Positions 43,922 through 52,283 are shown, numbered from the stretch's first letter. The stretch: 64,000 nt of DNA from Nocardia yamanashiensis NBRC 100130 (GCF_001613325.1 NZ_BDCD01000022.1:62001-126000), one strand, 5' to 3'. The notes: a model not told the origin generated them from the sequence alone. Numbers and translations: made by a program.

Positions 43922-44603
43922 GATTCCTTCGCTGGGCCGCCGCCGGCGCCGCGCTGCTGACGCTGGCGGCGCCCGGGCTGCGGCCGCGCACGTCGGGGTG
44001 AGCGCCGCCGATGCCACCCCGGGTGGTTTCACCGTGCTGACGGTCCGAGTGCCCAACGAATCCGCCACTGCGGGCACGGTCAAGGTGGAAGTGTCGCTGC
44101 CGCAGGACAATCCGCTGGCGGTGGTGCGCACCGAAGCCACGCCGGGCTGGACGGCCGTGGCGCGCCGCGCCACCCTGGCCACGCCCGTGGACAACGGCCA
44201 CGGCGGCAAGGTCTCGGAATACGTTGCGGGAGTGACCTTCACGGCCCGGGACGGCAATGCGATCGGCCCCGGCGAGTTCACCGAGTTCCGGCTGCAGATC
44301 GGTCCGCTGCCGCATGTGAACGAGCTGGTCTTCCCGGCCGTGCAGACCTACAGCGACGGCAGCGTGGTTTCGTGGATCGAACGATCCGCCGACGGCACCA
44401 CGCCCGACAAGCCCGCCCCGATCCTGAAGTTGTCCGCGGCCCACGGCGACGGCCATGGCAAGTCCGCTGCGGCACCGGAAACAGCTGCTGTGCACAATGA
44501 TTCGTCCGCATCGATCTGGCTGGCCGGGCTGGCGCTCGCGATATCGGCCGGCGCACTGGCTTCGTCGGTCGCTCCGCGACTGCGCGGTTCCAAGCCGGAA
44601 TGA
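43918..44603 (+). pseudogene. YcnI-like copper-binding protein (DUF1775) with frameshift at the signal peptide
   Basis: The mature domain (HVGVSAADATPGGFTVLTVRV...) is YcnI-like, with a C-terminal membrane helix. Members bind Cu(II) through the N-terminal His of the mature protein. Here GTG 43918 (overlapping the previous stop) opens a good signal peptide, VRFLRWAAAGAALLTLAAPGL. That frame ends at TGA 43999-44001. The mature domain lies in the next frame. Adding one G after 43980 would join them as APGLAAAHVGV, a normal cleavage site before the copper His. A GTG at 43998 could start a 201-aa cytoplasmic form lacking both. Either a real mutation or a sequence error. Confidence 0.8.
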
Positions 44604-46483
44604 CCTCAACCGCTACCACCGACTCGGCGTACCGGACCGGAGCTCTGCACACTCGTATCGGCCAACCCGCTGCGCGCGCGGCTCGACGCCCCGGTGGACC
44701 TCTGCGTTCACCCTGGCGCCGCGCCAGGTCCTGGCTGGTGACGGTGGGGATCGTGCTGGTGTGCGGGTGGGCCGGGGCGGGGACGGCGGCCGCGCACGCG
44801 GTGCTGGTCGGTACCGTTCCGGCCTATGGTGCGACGGTTTCGGTTGCGCCGGAGCGGGTTTCGATGACTTTCGACGAGCCGGTGACGGTGGTGCCGAACG
44901 CGGTGTCGGTGGCGGATCGGGACGGGGAGCGGGTCGACCTCGGCGAGGTCGATACCGCCGACGGCGGGCGCACCGTGGTGGTGCCGCTGCACGCCGGTGT
45001 GGCCGACGGGACCTACCTGCTGGGCTGGTCGCTGCTGTCGGCGGACGGGCACGTGGTGGCCGGGTCGATCGTGTTCGGGGTGGGCGTGCCGCCGGATCTG
45101 TCGGTGACCGCGCCGCCTCCGGATCCGCTGGTGGCGGTGCTGGATACGGTGGTGCGACTGCTCACCGCGATCGGTTACGCGGGCGTGGTGCTCGCGGTGG
45201 GTCTGCCCCTGGCGGCCCGGTTCGTGTGGCGGCCGGCATTGCGCACTCGCGGGATCCTGCAACTGATTCGCGTCGGTGGGGTGTCGACGGCGGTGTCGGC
45301 CCTGCTCGTCTTCGCGGCCACACCCGGGCGGCTCGCCGGTGCGGCGGGCTGGGGCGAGACGCAGGCGTGGATACGGTCCGCCAGTTCGGTGGCCGGTGCG
45401 TCGGCGCTGCTCCGCTGCCTGGCCGCGGTGGTATTGCTCGTGGCCGGGGCACGCTGGGTCAGGGCCCGGCGATCGCCCGCACCTGCGGCGGAAGTCGGTC
45501 TCGATCGGCAGGTCGGCGGCCGCTGGTCGGCGGTTCGGCGCATGGGCGGCCGGTGGTCTGTGGTTCGGCGAATGGGCGGTCGCTCGCATGCGGTTCGGCA
45601 AGTGGGCGGTCGCTCGCATGCGGTTCGGCGTGCCGGTGGCCACTGGTGTGCGGTTCGGCACGCGGGTGGTCGCTGGTATGGGGTGGCGGCCGGTGTTGCC
45701 GCCGCGCTCGTGGTGATCGCGTCGGCGACCTCGGGACATGCGGTGGGCGGCGAATATCGCACGGCCGCACTGATTTCGACAGTGCTGCATGTGGTGGCGA
45801 TGGCGGTATGGGTCGGCGGGGTCACGCTGCTGGTGCTGACGCGGCGGGTGCCCGGCCTCGCCGAGCGTGTGGCGCGCTTCGGCCGGGTAGCCCTGGCGGC
45901 GGTCGCGGTGCTGGTGCTCACCGGCCTGTTCCAGTCGTGGCGTGCGGTGGAACCGCTTGCGGCGCTGTGGGATACGTCGTGGGGCCGGTTGCTGGTGCTG
46001 AAACTGAGTCTGGTGGCGGTGGCCCTCGGATTCGCCCTGTGGGGGCGGACGCGAACCGTGCGATGGGAATTGGCCGCGCAGGTATCGGTACTGGTGGTCA
46101 GCGCGCTGCTGACCGGAGTCGCGCCGGCGAAGGACACCTACGATCCTGCCGTCACGCTCGAAGCGCGGGTCGGGGCATTCCAGGCGCGGGTCTCGGTGGA
46201 CGGGGCGCACAGTGGGCGGCAGGAAATCACCGTGCGACTGCGAGATTCGGCGGGGACTCCGGTGGACGCGCTCGAGGTGACCGGCCGCCTGGTGCTTCCC
46301 GATGGGCAGGCCGGTCCGATCGAGGTGCCTTTCCGGCGTGTGGAGCCGGTCGAGCTGGGGCCGGATTACTTTGTGTCGCAGCCGGTTCGAGTGCCGCTTG
46401 CGGGCGAGTGGCAGCTGCGGCTGACCGTGGTGGCGGATCGGCTGAACGGGTACGCGGCGACGGTTCCATATCGGGTGTGGTGA
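44600..46483 (+). CDS. CopC/CopD fusion copper-resistance membrane protein
   Basis: This 627-aa protein has a signal peptide or first helix at residues 45-65. A CopC domain follows that starts AHAVLVGTVPAYGATV with the N-terminal copper His. Then comes the multi-helix CopD domain and a C-terminal extracytoplasmic beta domain (VTLEARVGAFQARVSVDG). It handles copper across the membrane together with YcnI. A cytoplasmic-type loop at residues 305-364 is built of six 10-residue repeats (VGGRWSAVRR type), very basic. ATG 44600 overlaps the YcnI-like stop. Confidence 0.88.
   Translation: MTSTATTDSAYRTGALHTRIGQPAARAARRPGGPLRSPWRRARSWLVTVGIVLVCGWAGAGTAAAHAVLVGTVPAYGATVSVAPERVSMTFDEPVTVVPNAVSVADRDGERVDLGEVDTADGGRTVVVPLHAGVADGTYLLGWSLLSADGHVVAGSIVFGVGVPPDLSVTAPPPDPLVAVLDTVVRLLTAIGYAGVVLAVGLPLAARFVWRPALRTRGILQLIRVGGVSTAVSALLVFAATPGRLAGAAGWGETQAWIRSASSVAGASALLRCLAAVVLLVAGARWVRARRSPAPAAEVGLDRQVGGRWSAVRRMGGRWSVVRRMGGRSHAVRQVGGRSHAVRRAGGHWCAVRHAGGRWYGVAAGVAAALVVIASATSGHAVGGEYRTAALISTVLHVVAMAVWVGGVTLLVLTRRVPGLAERVARFGRVALAAVAVLVLTGLFQSWRAVEPLAALWDTSWGRLLVLKLSLVAVALGFALWGRTRTVRWELAAQVSVLVVSALLTGVAPAKDTYDPAVTLEARVGAFQARVSVDGAHSGRQEITVRLRDSAGTPVDALEVTGRLVLPDGQAGPIEVPFRRVEPVELGPDYFVSQPVRVPLAGEWQLRLTVVADRLNGYAATVPYRVW
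45512..45691 (+). repeat. 30-bp in-frame tandem repeats in copD, six copies
   Basis: Units start at 45512, 45542, 45572, 45602, 45632 and 45662; the consensus is RTSGGCGGTCGCTSG. Each encodes a basic decapeptide (V/M/A)GGR(W/S)xxVRR. Confidence 0.8.
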
Positions 46484-46559
46484 TCACGGCCTTGGCGGTC
46501 GCGGCCGCGGCCGGCCGTAGTGATCGTGGCCGCACCCATCCGGTGTGGAGGAAACCGGC

Positions 46560-46588
46560 GCGGCTGCCCGGATCACTCGGGCAGCCGC
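46560..46588. terminator. Bidirectional terminator between copD and the reductase gene
   Basis: 11-bp perfect stem GCGGCTGCCCG/CGGGCAGCCGC with a 7-nt loop between convergent genes. Confidence 0.75.
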
Positions 46589-46597
46589 TGTTCCGGG

Positions 46598-47674
46598 CTA
46601 GCTCCCGGGCTTGCTGACCAGGCCGCGGCCGGTGGTCAGGGGCAGATCGACCGCTGTGAGCAGGCCCGGACGAGCCTCGACCACGGCCGGGATGGCGCTG
46701 ACCAGCCGGGCGGCGGTGCCGACCACCCCGGCCAGCGCGTGGTCGCCGTTGCTGTAGAGCTGCAGGTCGAGCTGGTAGTCCGGGTCGCCCTGGATTTCCA
46801 CGCGGTAGCAACCCTTTCCGGTGGGCTGCGGCCATTCGGGGGCCAGGTCGGGGTGCAGGCGGGTGACGTGTTCGAGGGTGAGGACCTCGCGGCCGTCGCG
46901 CACGCCGTGCACTTGGAAGCGCAGGGCCGCGGCGGTGCCGGAGGCGATGGTGCGATCGCCGATGACGATCTTGTCGGTCGCGGGCAGTCGTTCGAAATGC
47001 TGTGTGACGGTGTCGAGTTCGACATCCAGCGCCGCGGCGAGCTGGCGGATGACGCTGCCCCAGGCCAGGGTGAGGACGCCGGGTTGCAGCAGCATGGGCA
47101 GGGCGTCGAGTTCGCTGCCGAAGCCCATGATGTCGAAGACGACCTTGGGGTTGTCGTAGGTGGAGTAGTCCATGATCTCCGAGCAGATGATGCGGTCGAT
47201 CCGCTCGGAGCCGCTGCTCAGCAGGAGTGGGAGCCAGTCGTTGGCCCAGCCGGGGTCGATGCCGTTGACCCACAGCGACGCCCCGCCCTCCTCGGCCGCC
47301 GCCACGATCGGCGCGATGGCCTCGTCGGGCAGCACGCCGTAGGGGAACTGCAGGAAGACCGGGCTGCTGGACACCACATTGATGCCCGCGCGCAGGAACC
47401 GCTTCAGGTCCTCGACCGATTCCATGAGCCGGTCGTCGGCCATGGCGGTGTGCAGGATGCAGTCGGGCCGCAGGGCGATCAACGCGTCGGCATCGGTACT
47501 GGCCTTGACGCCGGTTTCGACGTCCAGGCCCGCGAGTTCGCCCGCGTCCTTACCGGCTTTGGCGTCGCTGGACACCCAGACGCCGACGAGTTCGAGTTCG
47601 GGCCGGGCGATGATGGAGCGCAGGGCGCGGGCGCCGACATTGCCTGTGCTCCATTGGATTACACGATATGTCAT
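46598..47674 (-). CDS. DapB-like NAD(P)-binding oxidoreductase
   Basis: This 358-aa protein starts MTYRVIQWSTGNVGARALR, a Rossmann-fold nucleotide loop. It continues with a DapB/2,4-diaminopentanoate-dehydrogenase-like layout (GINVVSSSPVFLQFP, WVNGIDPGWANDWLP). Nocardia and mycobacteria have many such paralogs of unknown substrate. True DapB is shorter (about 245 aa), so lysine biosynthesis is unlikely. It lies 25 bp downstream of the SDR gene and probably shares its mRNA and TetR control. Confidence 0.82.
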   Translation of the reverse strand: MTYRVIQWSTGNVGARALRSIIARPELELVGVWVSSDAKAGKDAGELAGLDVETGVKASTDADALIALRPDCILHTAMADDRLMESVEDLKRFLRAGINVVSSSPVFLQFPYGVLPDEAIAPIVAAAEEGGASLWVNGIDPGWANDWLPLLLSSGSERIDRIICSEIMDYSTYDNPKVVFDIMGFGSELDALPMLLQPGVLTLAWGSVIRQLAAALDVELDTVTQHFERLPATDKIVIGDRTIASGTAAALRFQVHGVRDGREVLTLEHVTRLHPDLAPEWPQPTGKGCYRVEIQGDPDYQLDLQLYSNGDHALAGVVGTAARLVSAIPAVVEARPGLLTAVDLPLTTGRGLVSKPGS

Positions 47675-47699
47675 GGCAAATCCTCAGTGTCGCAACAGA

Positions 47700-48488
47700 T
47701 CACAGATCGGGAATGGGAAGTTCGAGATTGGGCCGCTCGATGCCGCCGTCCACTTCGAGGACCTTGCCGGTGATGTAACCACCCGCCCGGGAACTCAGGT
47801 ACACGATGGCGGCCGCGATCTCCCAGGGCTCGCCGAGTCGCTGCAACGGCGTCACCGATTCCATGGCAGCTTTGATTTCCGGTTGCTGCGCAACGACATC
47901 CAGCGCCGAGGTGAGCACCGACCCGACCGCGATGGCATTGACCCGGATCTTCGGCGACAGATCGGTGGCGGCCATCCGGGTCCAATGCGCGAGCGCGGCC
48001 TTGGCGGTGCCGTAGGCGAGGAACCCGCGCCCGGACGTGCGCCCCATCATCGAGCTGATGCTGACCACCGACCCGCCGCCGGCTTGCAACAGGTGCGGGA
48101 CGGCGGCCTGGGTGAGCGCGTGGGCGGTGGAGACGTTGAACCGGAAGGCGTCCTCGAGGAATTCCGGGGTGCTGGTCATGAAGGTGTTGGGCATGGTCCC
48201 GCCGACATTGTTGACCACGATGTCGAGGCGGCCGAGCTCCGCGGCGGCGGTATCGGCGAAGGCTTTCACCGCGGACAGGTCGGACAGGTCGGCGGTGACG
48301 GTGACCGCGCGCCGGCCCAGCGCGCGGATCTTGCCCGCGACTTCTTCGAGCTGATCGGTGGTGCGGGCCGCGATGGCGACGTCGGCGCCGGCCTCGGCGA
48401 GGGCGAGCGCGGTGGCGGCGCCGATGCCGCGGCCCGCGCCGGTGACGACGGCGGCCCGGCCGTCGAGTCGGAAGGTGTCCAGGATCAT
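47700..48488 (-). CDS. Short-chain dehydrogenase/reductase
   Basis: This 262-aa classical SDR has GAGRGIGAATALALA as cofactor loop, NNVGG, catalytic Ser in SISSMMGR, and Tyr-Lys in YGTAKAAL. YITGKVLEVDGG closes the fold. The substrate is unknown. It leads a two-gene leftward unit with the DapB-like gene and diverges from a TetR gene. ATG 48488 is chosen; the frame is open to 48725 through the TetR gene. Confidence 0.9.
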   Translation of the reverse strand: MILDTFRLDGRAAVVTGAGRGIGAATALALAEAGADVAIAARTTDQLEEVAGKIRALGRRAVTVTADLSDLSAVKAFADTAAAELGRLDIVVNNVGGTMPNTFMTSTPEFLEDAFRFNVSTAHALTQAAVPHLLQAGGGSVVSISSMMGRTSGRGFLAYGTAKAALAHWTRMAATDLSPKIRVNAIAVGSVLTSALDVVAQQPEIKAAMESVTPLQRLGEPWEIAAAIVYLSSRAGGYITGKVLEVDGGIERPNLELPIPDL

Positions 48489-48541
48489 GGCGAAAGTCCT
48501 TCGGAGAGCTGCCCGCTCGTGATGGCGGTCACATGCAGTCT

Positions 48542-48580
48542 TTAAGAACAAGCTCTTAACTGTCAAGGATGAGTTCTTTA
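48542..48580. promoter_or_regulatory. Putative TetR operator between SDR and tetR
   Basis: An 18-bp palindrome with arms TTAAGA and TCTTAA (48542-48559) is followed by a weaker copy ending GTTCTT (48565-48578). It is A/T-rich in a GC-rich context and lies 50 bp before tetR. Confidence 0.55.
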
Positions 48581-48596
48581 TGCGCTGGTGAACCGC

Positions 48597-48602
48597 TACC
48601 CT
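48597..48602 (+). promoter_or_regulatory. -10 hexamer TACCCT, leaderless start of tetR
   Basis: TACCCT ends 7 bp before GTG 48610. Confidence 0.55.
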
Positions 48603-48609
48603 GCAGACT

Positions 48610-49257
48610 GTGGCAGGGACAGACGCGCGGGAGCGGATCATCGCCGCCGCGGAACGCTTGATCGCCGAGCGCGGGCAGGGGGTGCCGCTGCGGGATATCG
48701 CCGCGGCCGCGGAACAACGGAACAATTCGGCGATCCAATATCACTTCGGCTCCCGGGACGGGCTCATCGAAGCCGTGGTCGAACGTCGGCTCGCCACCCT
48801 GGAAGTGCGCCGGCTGGAACTGCTTGCCGAACGAGCCGGTTCGGGGCGGCCGCCGGGGGTGCACGGGCTGCTGGAAGCGCTGGTCATTCCCATGTTCGAG
48901 CTCGGGGAGCGGCACGGGGCGCATCATTACGCGCGTTTCCTGGAGCAGATCCACACCCACCCGATCGTCACCGACGCCGGGAATCTGGAAGGCGCGGACC
49001 GCACTTCGGTCCGGGTGATCATGCAGGGCCTGGACCGCGAGCTGGCCGCATTGCCGATGCGATTGCGAGTGCGCCGGTTGCGTGCCCTCACCACAATGCT
49101 TTTCGCGCTGCTCGCCGATCACGAGCGCGCCGTGGAGGCGGGCAAGGTCCGCGCCGGGGATGTGGATGCCTGGGGAGAAATCATCGATATGCTCGCGGGC
49201 TCGCTGACCGCGCCGGTCATCGGCCTGGCCGTGGATCGGGCGCGCGGCTACCGTTGA
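48610..49257 (+). CDS. TetR-family regulator
   Basis: This 215-aa repressor-type regulator has an N-terminal helix-turn-helix (GVPLRDIAAAAEQRNNSAIQYHFGSRDGLI) and a helical ligand domain. YHFGSRDGLIEAVVERR is the usual TetR link. It is divergent from the SDR/DapB-like pair and probably represses both itself and that unit through the palindromes between them. GTG 48610 appears leaderless. The next gene starts inside its stop codon. Confidence 0.9.
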   Translation: MAGTDARERIIAAAERLIAERGQGVPLRDIAAAAEQRNNSAIQYHFGSRDGLIEAVVERRLATLEVRRLELLAERAGSGRPPGVHGLLEALVIPMFELGERHGAHHYARFLEQIHTHPIVTDAGNLEGADRTSVRVIMQGLDRELAALPMRLRVRRLRALTTMLFALLADHERAVEAGKVRAGDVDAWGEIIDMLAGSLTAPVIGLAVDRARGYR

Positions 49258-49709
49258 TGTTCGTGGACACCGCCTCGACCGAGCTCGATTCCCGGCCCCG
49301 CCCGCGCTGGGTGAGCATGAGCCTGCCCGTTGTCGCCGGGGCGGGGGCGGCGGGGGTGCTGGCGCTGCTGCATTTCCGGGATCCGCATTCGGAAGGGTCC
49401 TACGGGGTGTGCCCGTTCTACACGCTGACCGGTTTCTGGTGCCCGGGGTGCGGGGGGCTGCGTGGCCTGCACAATCTCACCGACGGGCGGATCCTCGACG
49501 CTATCCAGAGCAATATCTTCGTGTTGCCGCTGCTGCTCGGATTCCTGGCCTACTGGGTGAATTGGCTGGTCGTGGGCTGGCGCGGCGGGGGCGTTCCGGC
49601 GCTGCCGCGGATTCTGCCGCGCAACGCCGTCTGGGCGGCCGCGGGCTTTCTCCTTATCTATACGGTTTTCCGAAATACCCCGTGGGGCAGCTGGCTAGCT
49701 CCCGTGTAA
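49257..49709 (+). CDS. DUF2752 membrane protein
   Basis: This 150-aa protein has the DUF2752 signature YGVCPFYTLTGFWCPGCGG-LR in the first external loop, with three cysteines, plus three hydrophobic helices. The function is unknown. ATG 49257 overlaps the tetR stop, so it is coupled to the regulator, not to the SDR. Confidence 0.85.
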   Translation: MFVDTASTELDSRPRPRWVSMSLPVVAGAGAAGVLALLHFRDPHSEGSYGVCPFYTLTGFWCPGCGGLRGLHNLTDGRILDAIQSNIFVLPLLLGFLAYWVNWLVVGWRGGGVPALPRILPRNAVWAAAGFLLIYTVFRNTPWGSWLAPV

Positions 49710-49726
49710 TCGGTAATGCTCTGGAT

Positions 49727-49915
49727 ATGACCGATTCCCTCAAGGAACGTGTACGTGCCAAGCTGCTGCGCCAGTTGAACGAGGACGGTGCGCCGGATCC
49801 GGATCAGGATGATCCACGCCAGATCTCCGTCCAGGACGACCTCGAAACCCTGGACAGCGTGGCGGACGGCGACCCCCTGATCGAGGAACTCGCCGCCCGC
49901 TACCTCGTGCCGTGA
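49727..49915 (+). CDS. Small acidic hypothetical protein
   Basis: This 62-aa, strongly acidic protein begins MTDSLKERVRAKLLRQLNE, an amphipathic helix, followed by DPDQDDPRQISVQDDLETLDSV. No known domain is recognised. It lies 17 bp after the DUF2752 gene and converges with the aminotransferase gene. Confidence 0.6.
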   Translation: MTDSLKERVRAKLLRQLNEDGAPDPDQDDPRQISVQDDLETLDSVADGDPLIEELAARYLVP

Positions 49916-49934
49916 AACCCCACTGCGAAGCGGT

Positions 49935-51251
49935 TCAGATCGCGCAGGGCGCGGCGCCGTCGGTGCCGCCGCCGAAGGGGCGGGTTTCCGGGACCGGGTT
50001 CCAATGTCCTTCGGTGCGCGCGTAATTCCACTTCGGACCGGATTCGACCAGCGTCGCCACGGCATCGACGAGCCGGTCCACATCGGCGGCGGTGGTGCCG
50101 AGGCCGATGCTGGCGCGCAGGGCGGCATCGACGCCGAGGCGGGCGAGCAGCGGATGGGCGCAGAAGCGGCCGTCGCGCACGCCGATGCCGTGCTCGGCGG
50201 ACAGATAGGCCGCGACCTGGGCGGGTTCGTAGCCGTCGACGGTGAAGGCGACGATGCCGACCGCATCGCTGCTGTCCCGCCAGATACGCAGGAAGTTCAC
50301 GCCCGGAACGGTTTTCAGGCCGTAGCGCAGGCGGTGGGTGAGGTACTGCTCGTGCTCGACGGCGGTCGTCTCGTCGATGGCGGCCAGCGCGTCGCAGGCG
50401 GCGGCGAGGGCGGCCACGCCGAGCACATTGGGCGAACCGGCTTCGTGGCGCTGCGGGGCGGGCGCCCATTCGACGCTGTCGGTGGTGACGGAGCGGACCG
50501 CGCCGCCGCCGGCCAGGTAGGGCTCGGCCGCGTCGAGCCAGTCCCGGCGGCCGACCAGCACGCCGGCGCCGAACGGCGCGTACGCCTTGTGGCCGGAGAA
50601 GACCAGGTAGTCTACGCCGGAGGTCTGCAGGTCGATGCGGCGGTGCGGGGCCAGCTGGGCGGCATCGACCAGGATGCGGGTGCCGCACTGGTGCGCGATC
50701 CAGGCCAGCCGCTCGATGGGCAGCAGTTCGCCGGTCACATTGGAGGCGCCGGTAATGGCAAGCAGCGCAGCCGGCTTCGAACACAGTTCGGCGACCAGCC
50801 GCTGCACCGTCTCCTCGATGGTGTCCGCGACCGGCACCACCCGGCGGCCGTGCCGCTCCCAGGGCAGGAAGTTGGCGTGGTGCTCCACATCCAGCACCAC
50901 GGTGTCGCCGGGCACGCAGCCGGCCAGCAGGTTGAGCGAATCGGTGGTGTTGCGGGTGAAGACCACGACCTGGTCGTCGGCGGCGTGCACGAAACGGGCG
51001 ACCGCGCCGCGGGCGGCTTCGTAGCAGTCGGTGGAGACGCGGGAGGCGTAGCCGGCGCCGCGGTGCACGCTGGCGTAGTACGGCAGCAGTTCCGCGATCC
51101 GGTCGGTGACCTGCTGCAGGGCGGGGGCGCTGGCGGCGTAGTCGAAGTTGGCGTAGGTGGTGGTTCCGCCCTGGACGAGGGGGACCTGGAGGTCGCGACC
51201 GGAAACGGTGGCGAGCGGGGCACAGGCCTGGTCGGCGAAAGCAGTCATCAC
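49935..51251 (-). CDS. Class V aminotransferase, cysteine-desulfurase-like
   Basis: This 438-aa PLP enzyme of the class V family has its Schiff-base lysine in FSGHKAYAPFGAG. ILVDAAQLAPHRRIDL (Asp-Ala-Ala-Gln) and DVEHHANFLPW are SufS-like. The PLP-stacking His is in EHHANFLPW. A catalytic loop cysteine is hard to place, though RDGRFCAHPLL is a candidate. It may release sulfur from cysteine or act as an isopenicillin-epimerase-like aminotransferase. The start is GTG 51251 or ATG 51248. A SAM-IV riboswitch precedes it, arguing for a role in sulfur metabolism. Confidence 0.87.
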   Translation of the reverse strand: MMTAFADQACAPLATVSGRDLQVPLVQGGTTTYANFDYAASAPALQQVTDRIAELLPYYASVHRGAGYASRVSTDCYEAARGAVARFVHAADDQVVVFTRNTTDSLNLLAGCVPGDTVVLDVEHHANFLPWERHGRRVVPVADTIEETVQRLVAELCSKPAALLAITGASNVTGELLPIERLAWIAHQCGTRILVDAAQLAPHRRIDLQTSGVDYLVFSGHKAYAPFGAGVLVGRRDWLDAAEPYLAGGGAVRSVTTDSVEWAPAPQRHEAGSPNVLGVAALAAACDALAAIDETTAVEHEQYLTHRLRYGLKTVPGVNFLRIWRDSSDAVGIVAFTVDGYEPAQVAAYLSAEHGIGVRDGRFCAHPLLARLGVDAALRASIGLGTTAADVDRLVDAVATLVESGPKWNYARTEGHWNPVPETRPFGGGTDGAAPCAI

Positions 51252-51295
51252 GAAATCCCGTCGGGTAATGGGACGCGCGATCAGAAAACAGGTGA

Positions 51296-51416
51296 TCGAG
51301 AGTCCGCGCTTGCCGTGCCCGGTCGGGCTACGGCCCGGTCGTCACCTGGAGCACCCCACCGCGGAGGAGGGTTGCCGACCAGCTAGCCAGGGCTTGACGC
51401 TGGTACTCATGACCTG
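51296..51416 (-). ncRNA. SAM-IV riboswitch upstream of the class V aminotransferase gene
   Basis: On the minus strand the leader contains GGTCATGAGTACCAGCG, TCAAGCCCTGG, CTGGTCGGCAACCCTCC, GCGGTGGGGTGCTCCAGG and ACGGCAAGCGCGGACTC in order. These are the conserved blocks of SAM-IV riboswitches as I recall them, including the ligand-binding core around CGGCAACCCTCC and the GCAAGCGCGG pseudoknot partner. It ends about 45 nt before the start codon, so translation or transcription control is possible. Confidence 0.85.
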
Positions 51417-51545
51417 ATTGGAGAGGCTGGCAGATGCCTCGGGTGGTTGTCAACCCCGCCGCGAAAATCATCCGAAAGTTGGAGTGGGAGGGTGCCGAAG
51501 TTCGAATCGCGAGATCGTTGCTGAGGCGTACAGTCGGAGACGAAG

Positions 51546-51559
51546 TTAGGGTGGCCTAA
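51546..51559 (+). promoter_or_regulatory. Iron-box-like palindrome before the heme oxygenase gene
   Basis: TTAGG-GTGG-CCTAA is a perfect inverted repeat resembling DtxR/IdeR operators (TTAGGTTAGGCTAACCTAA), though with a shortened centre. It lies 40 bp before the heme oxygenase start. Confidence 0.45.
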
Positions 51560-51598
51560 AGAGTGCGGCCCGGTAGTTGATCACGAGGGAGCTCGACC

Positions 51599-52267
51599 AT
51601 GACCAGCACGGTAGACGCCGCCACGCCGTTCTCGACGCTCATCCGCACCGCGACCGAGCAGCAGCACAACGAGGCCGAGCACTCCACCTTCATGCGCGAT
51701 CTGCTCACCGGACAGCTCGGGGTGCAGGCCTTCTACCGCTACACCGGGCAGCTCTGGTTCGTTTACGAGGCGCTCGAAAAGCATTCCGCCGCACTGGCTT
51801 CCGATCCGGTCGCGGGCCCGTTCGTGCGTCCCGAGCTGAATCGCCTGGCCGCGCTCGAAGCCGATCTGGACTACCTGGGCGGCGCGAACTGGCGCGAGGA
51901 GCTGGCGCCGCTGCCGTCCACCGCCGCCTATGCCGCCCGCATCGAGGAATGCGCGGGTGAATGGCCGGCCGGGTACGTGGTGCACCACTACACCCGCTAC
52001 CTGGGGGATCTGTCGGGTGGCCAGGTCATTCGCGGTACCGCCGAGAAGCTGTGGGACCTGCCCAAGAAGGGCGATGGGGTGCGGTTCTACGTGTTCGAGG
52101 GCATCTCGAATCCGGCCGCGTTCAAACGGGAATACCGCGAGGCCCTCGATGCCATGCCGATCGCGGGCGCCGAGGTCGAGCGCGTGCTGGACGAGGCGCG
52201 ATTGGCCTTCACCATGAACACCGACCTGTTCCGTGAGCTCGGCGCGGAATTCAGCACGCGGAACTGA
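51599..52267 (+). CDS. hmuO: Heme oxygenase (HmuO-like)
   Basis: This 222-aa heme oxygenase opens heme to biliverdin, CO and iron. The proximal ligand is His23 (EQQHNEAE) and the distal helix has YLGDLSGGQVIRG. Length matches bacterial HmuO. GGAG 6 nt before ATG 51599 is the ribosome-binding site. It stands alone with its own terminator and an iron-box-like operator; no heme uptake genes are next to it. Confidence 0.94.
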   Translation: MTSTVDAATPFSTLIRTATEQQHNEAEHSTFMRDLLTGQLGVQAFYRYTGQLWFVYEALEKHSAALASDPVAGPFVRPELNRLAALEADLDYLGGANWREELAPLPSTAAYAARIEECAGEWPAGYVVHHYTRYLGDLSGGQVIRGTAEKLWDLPKKGDGVRFYVFEGISNPAAFKREYREALDAMPIAGAEVERVLDEARLAFTMNTDLFRELGAEFSTRN

Positions 52268-52283
52268 ATCTCTGACGTCCGAG

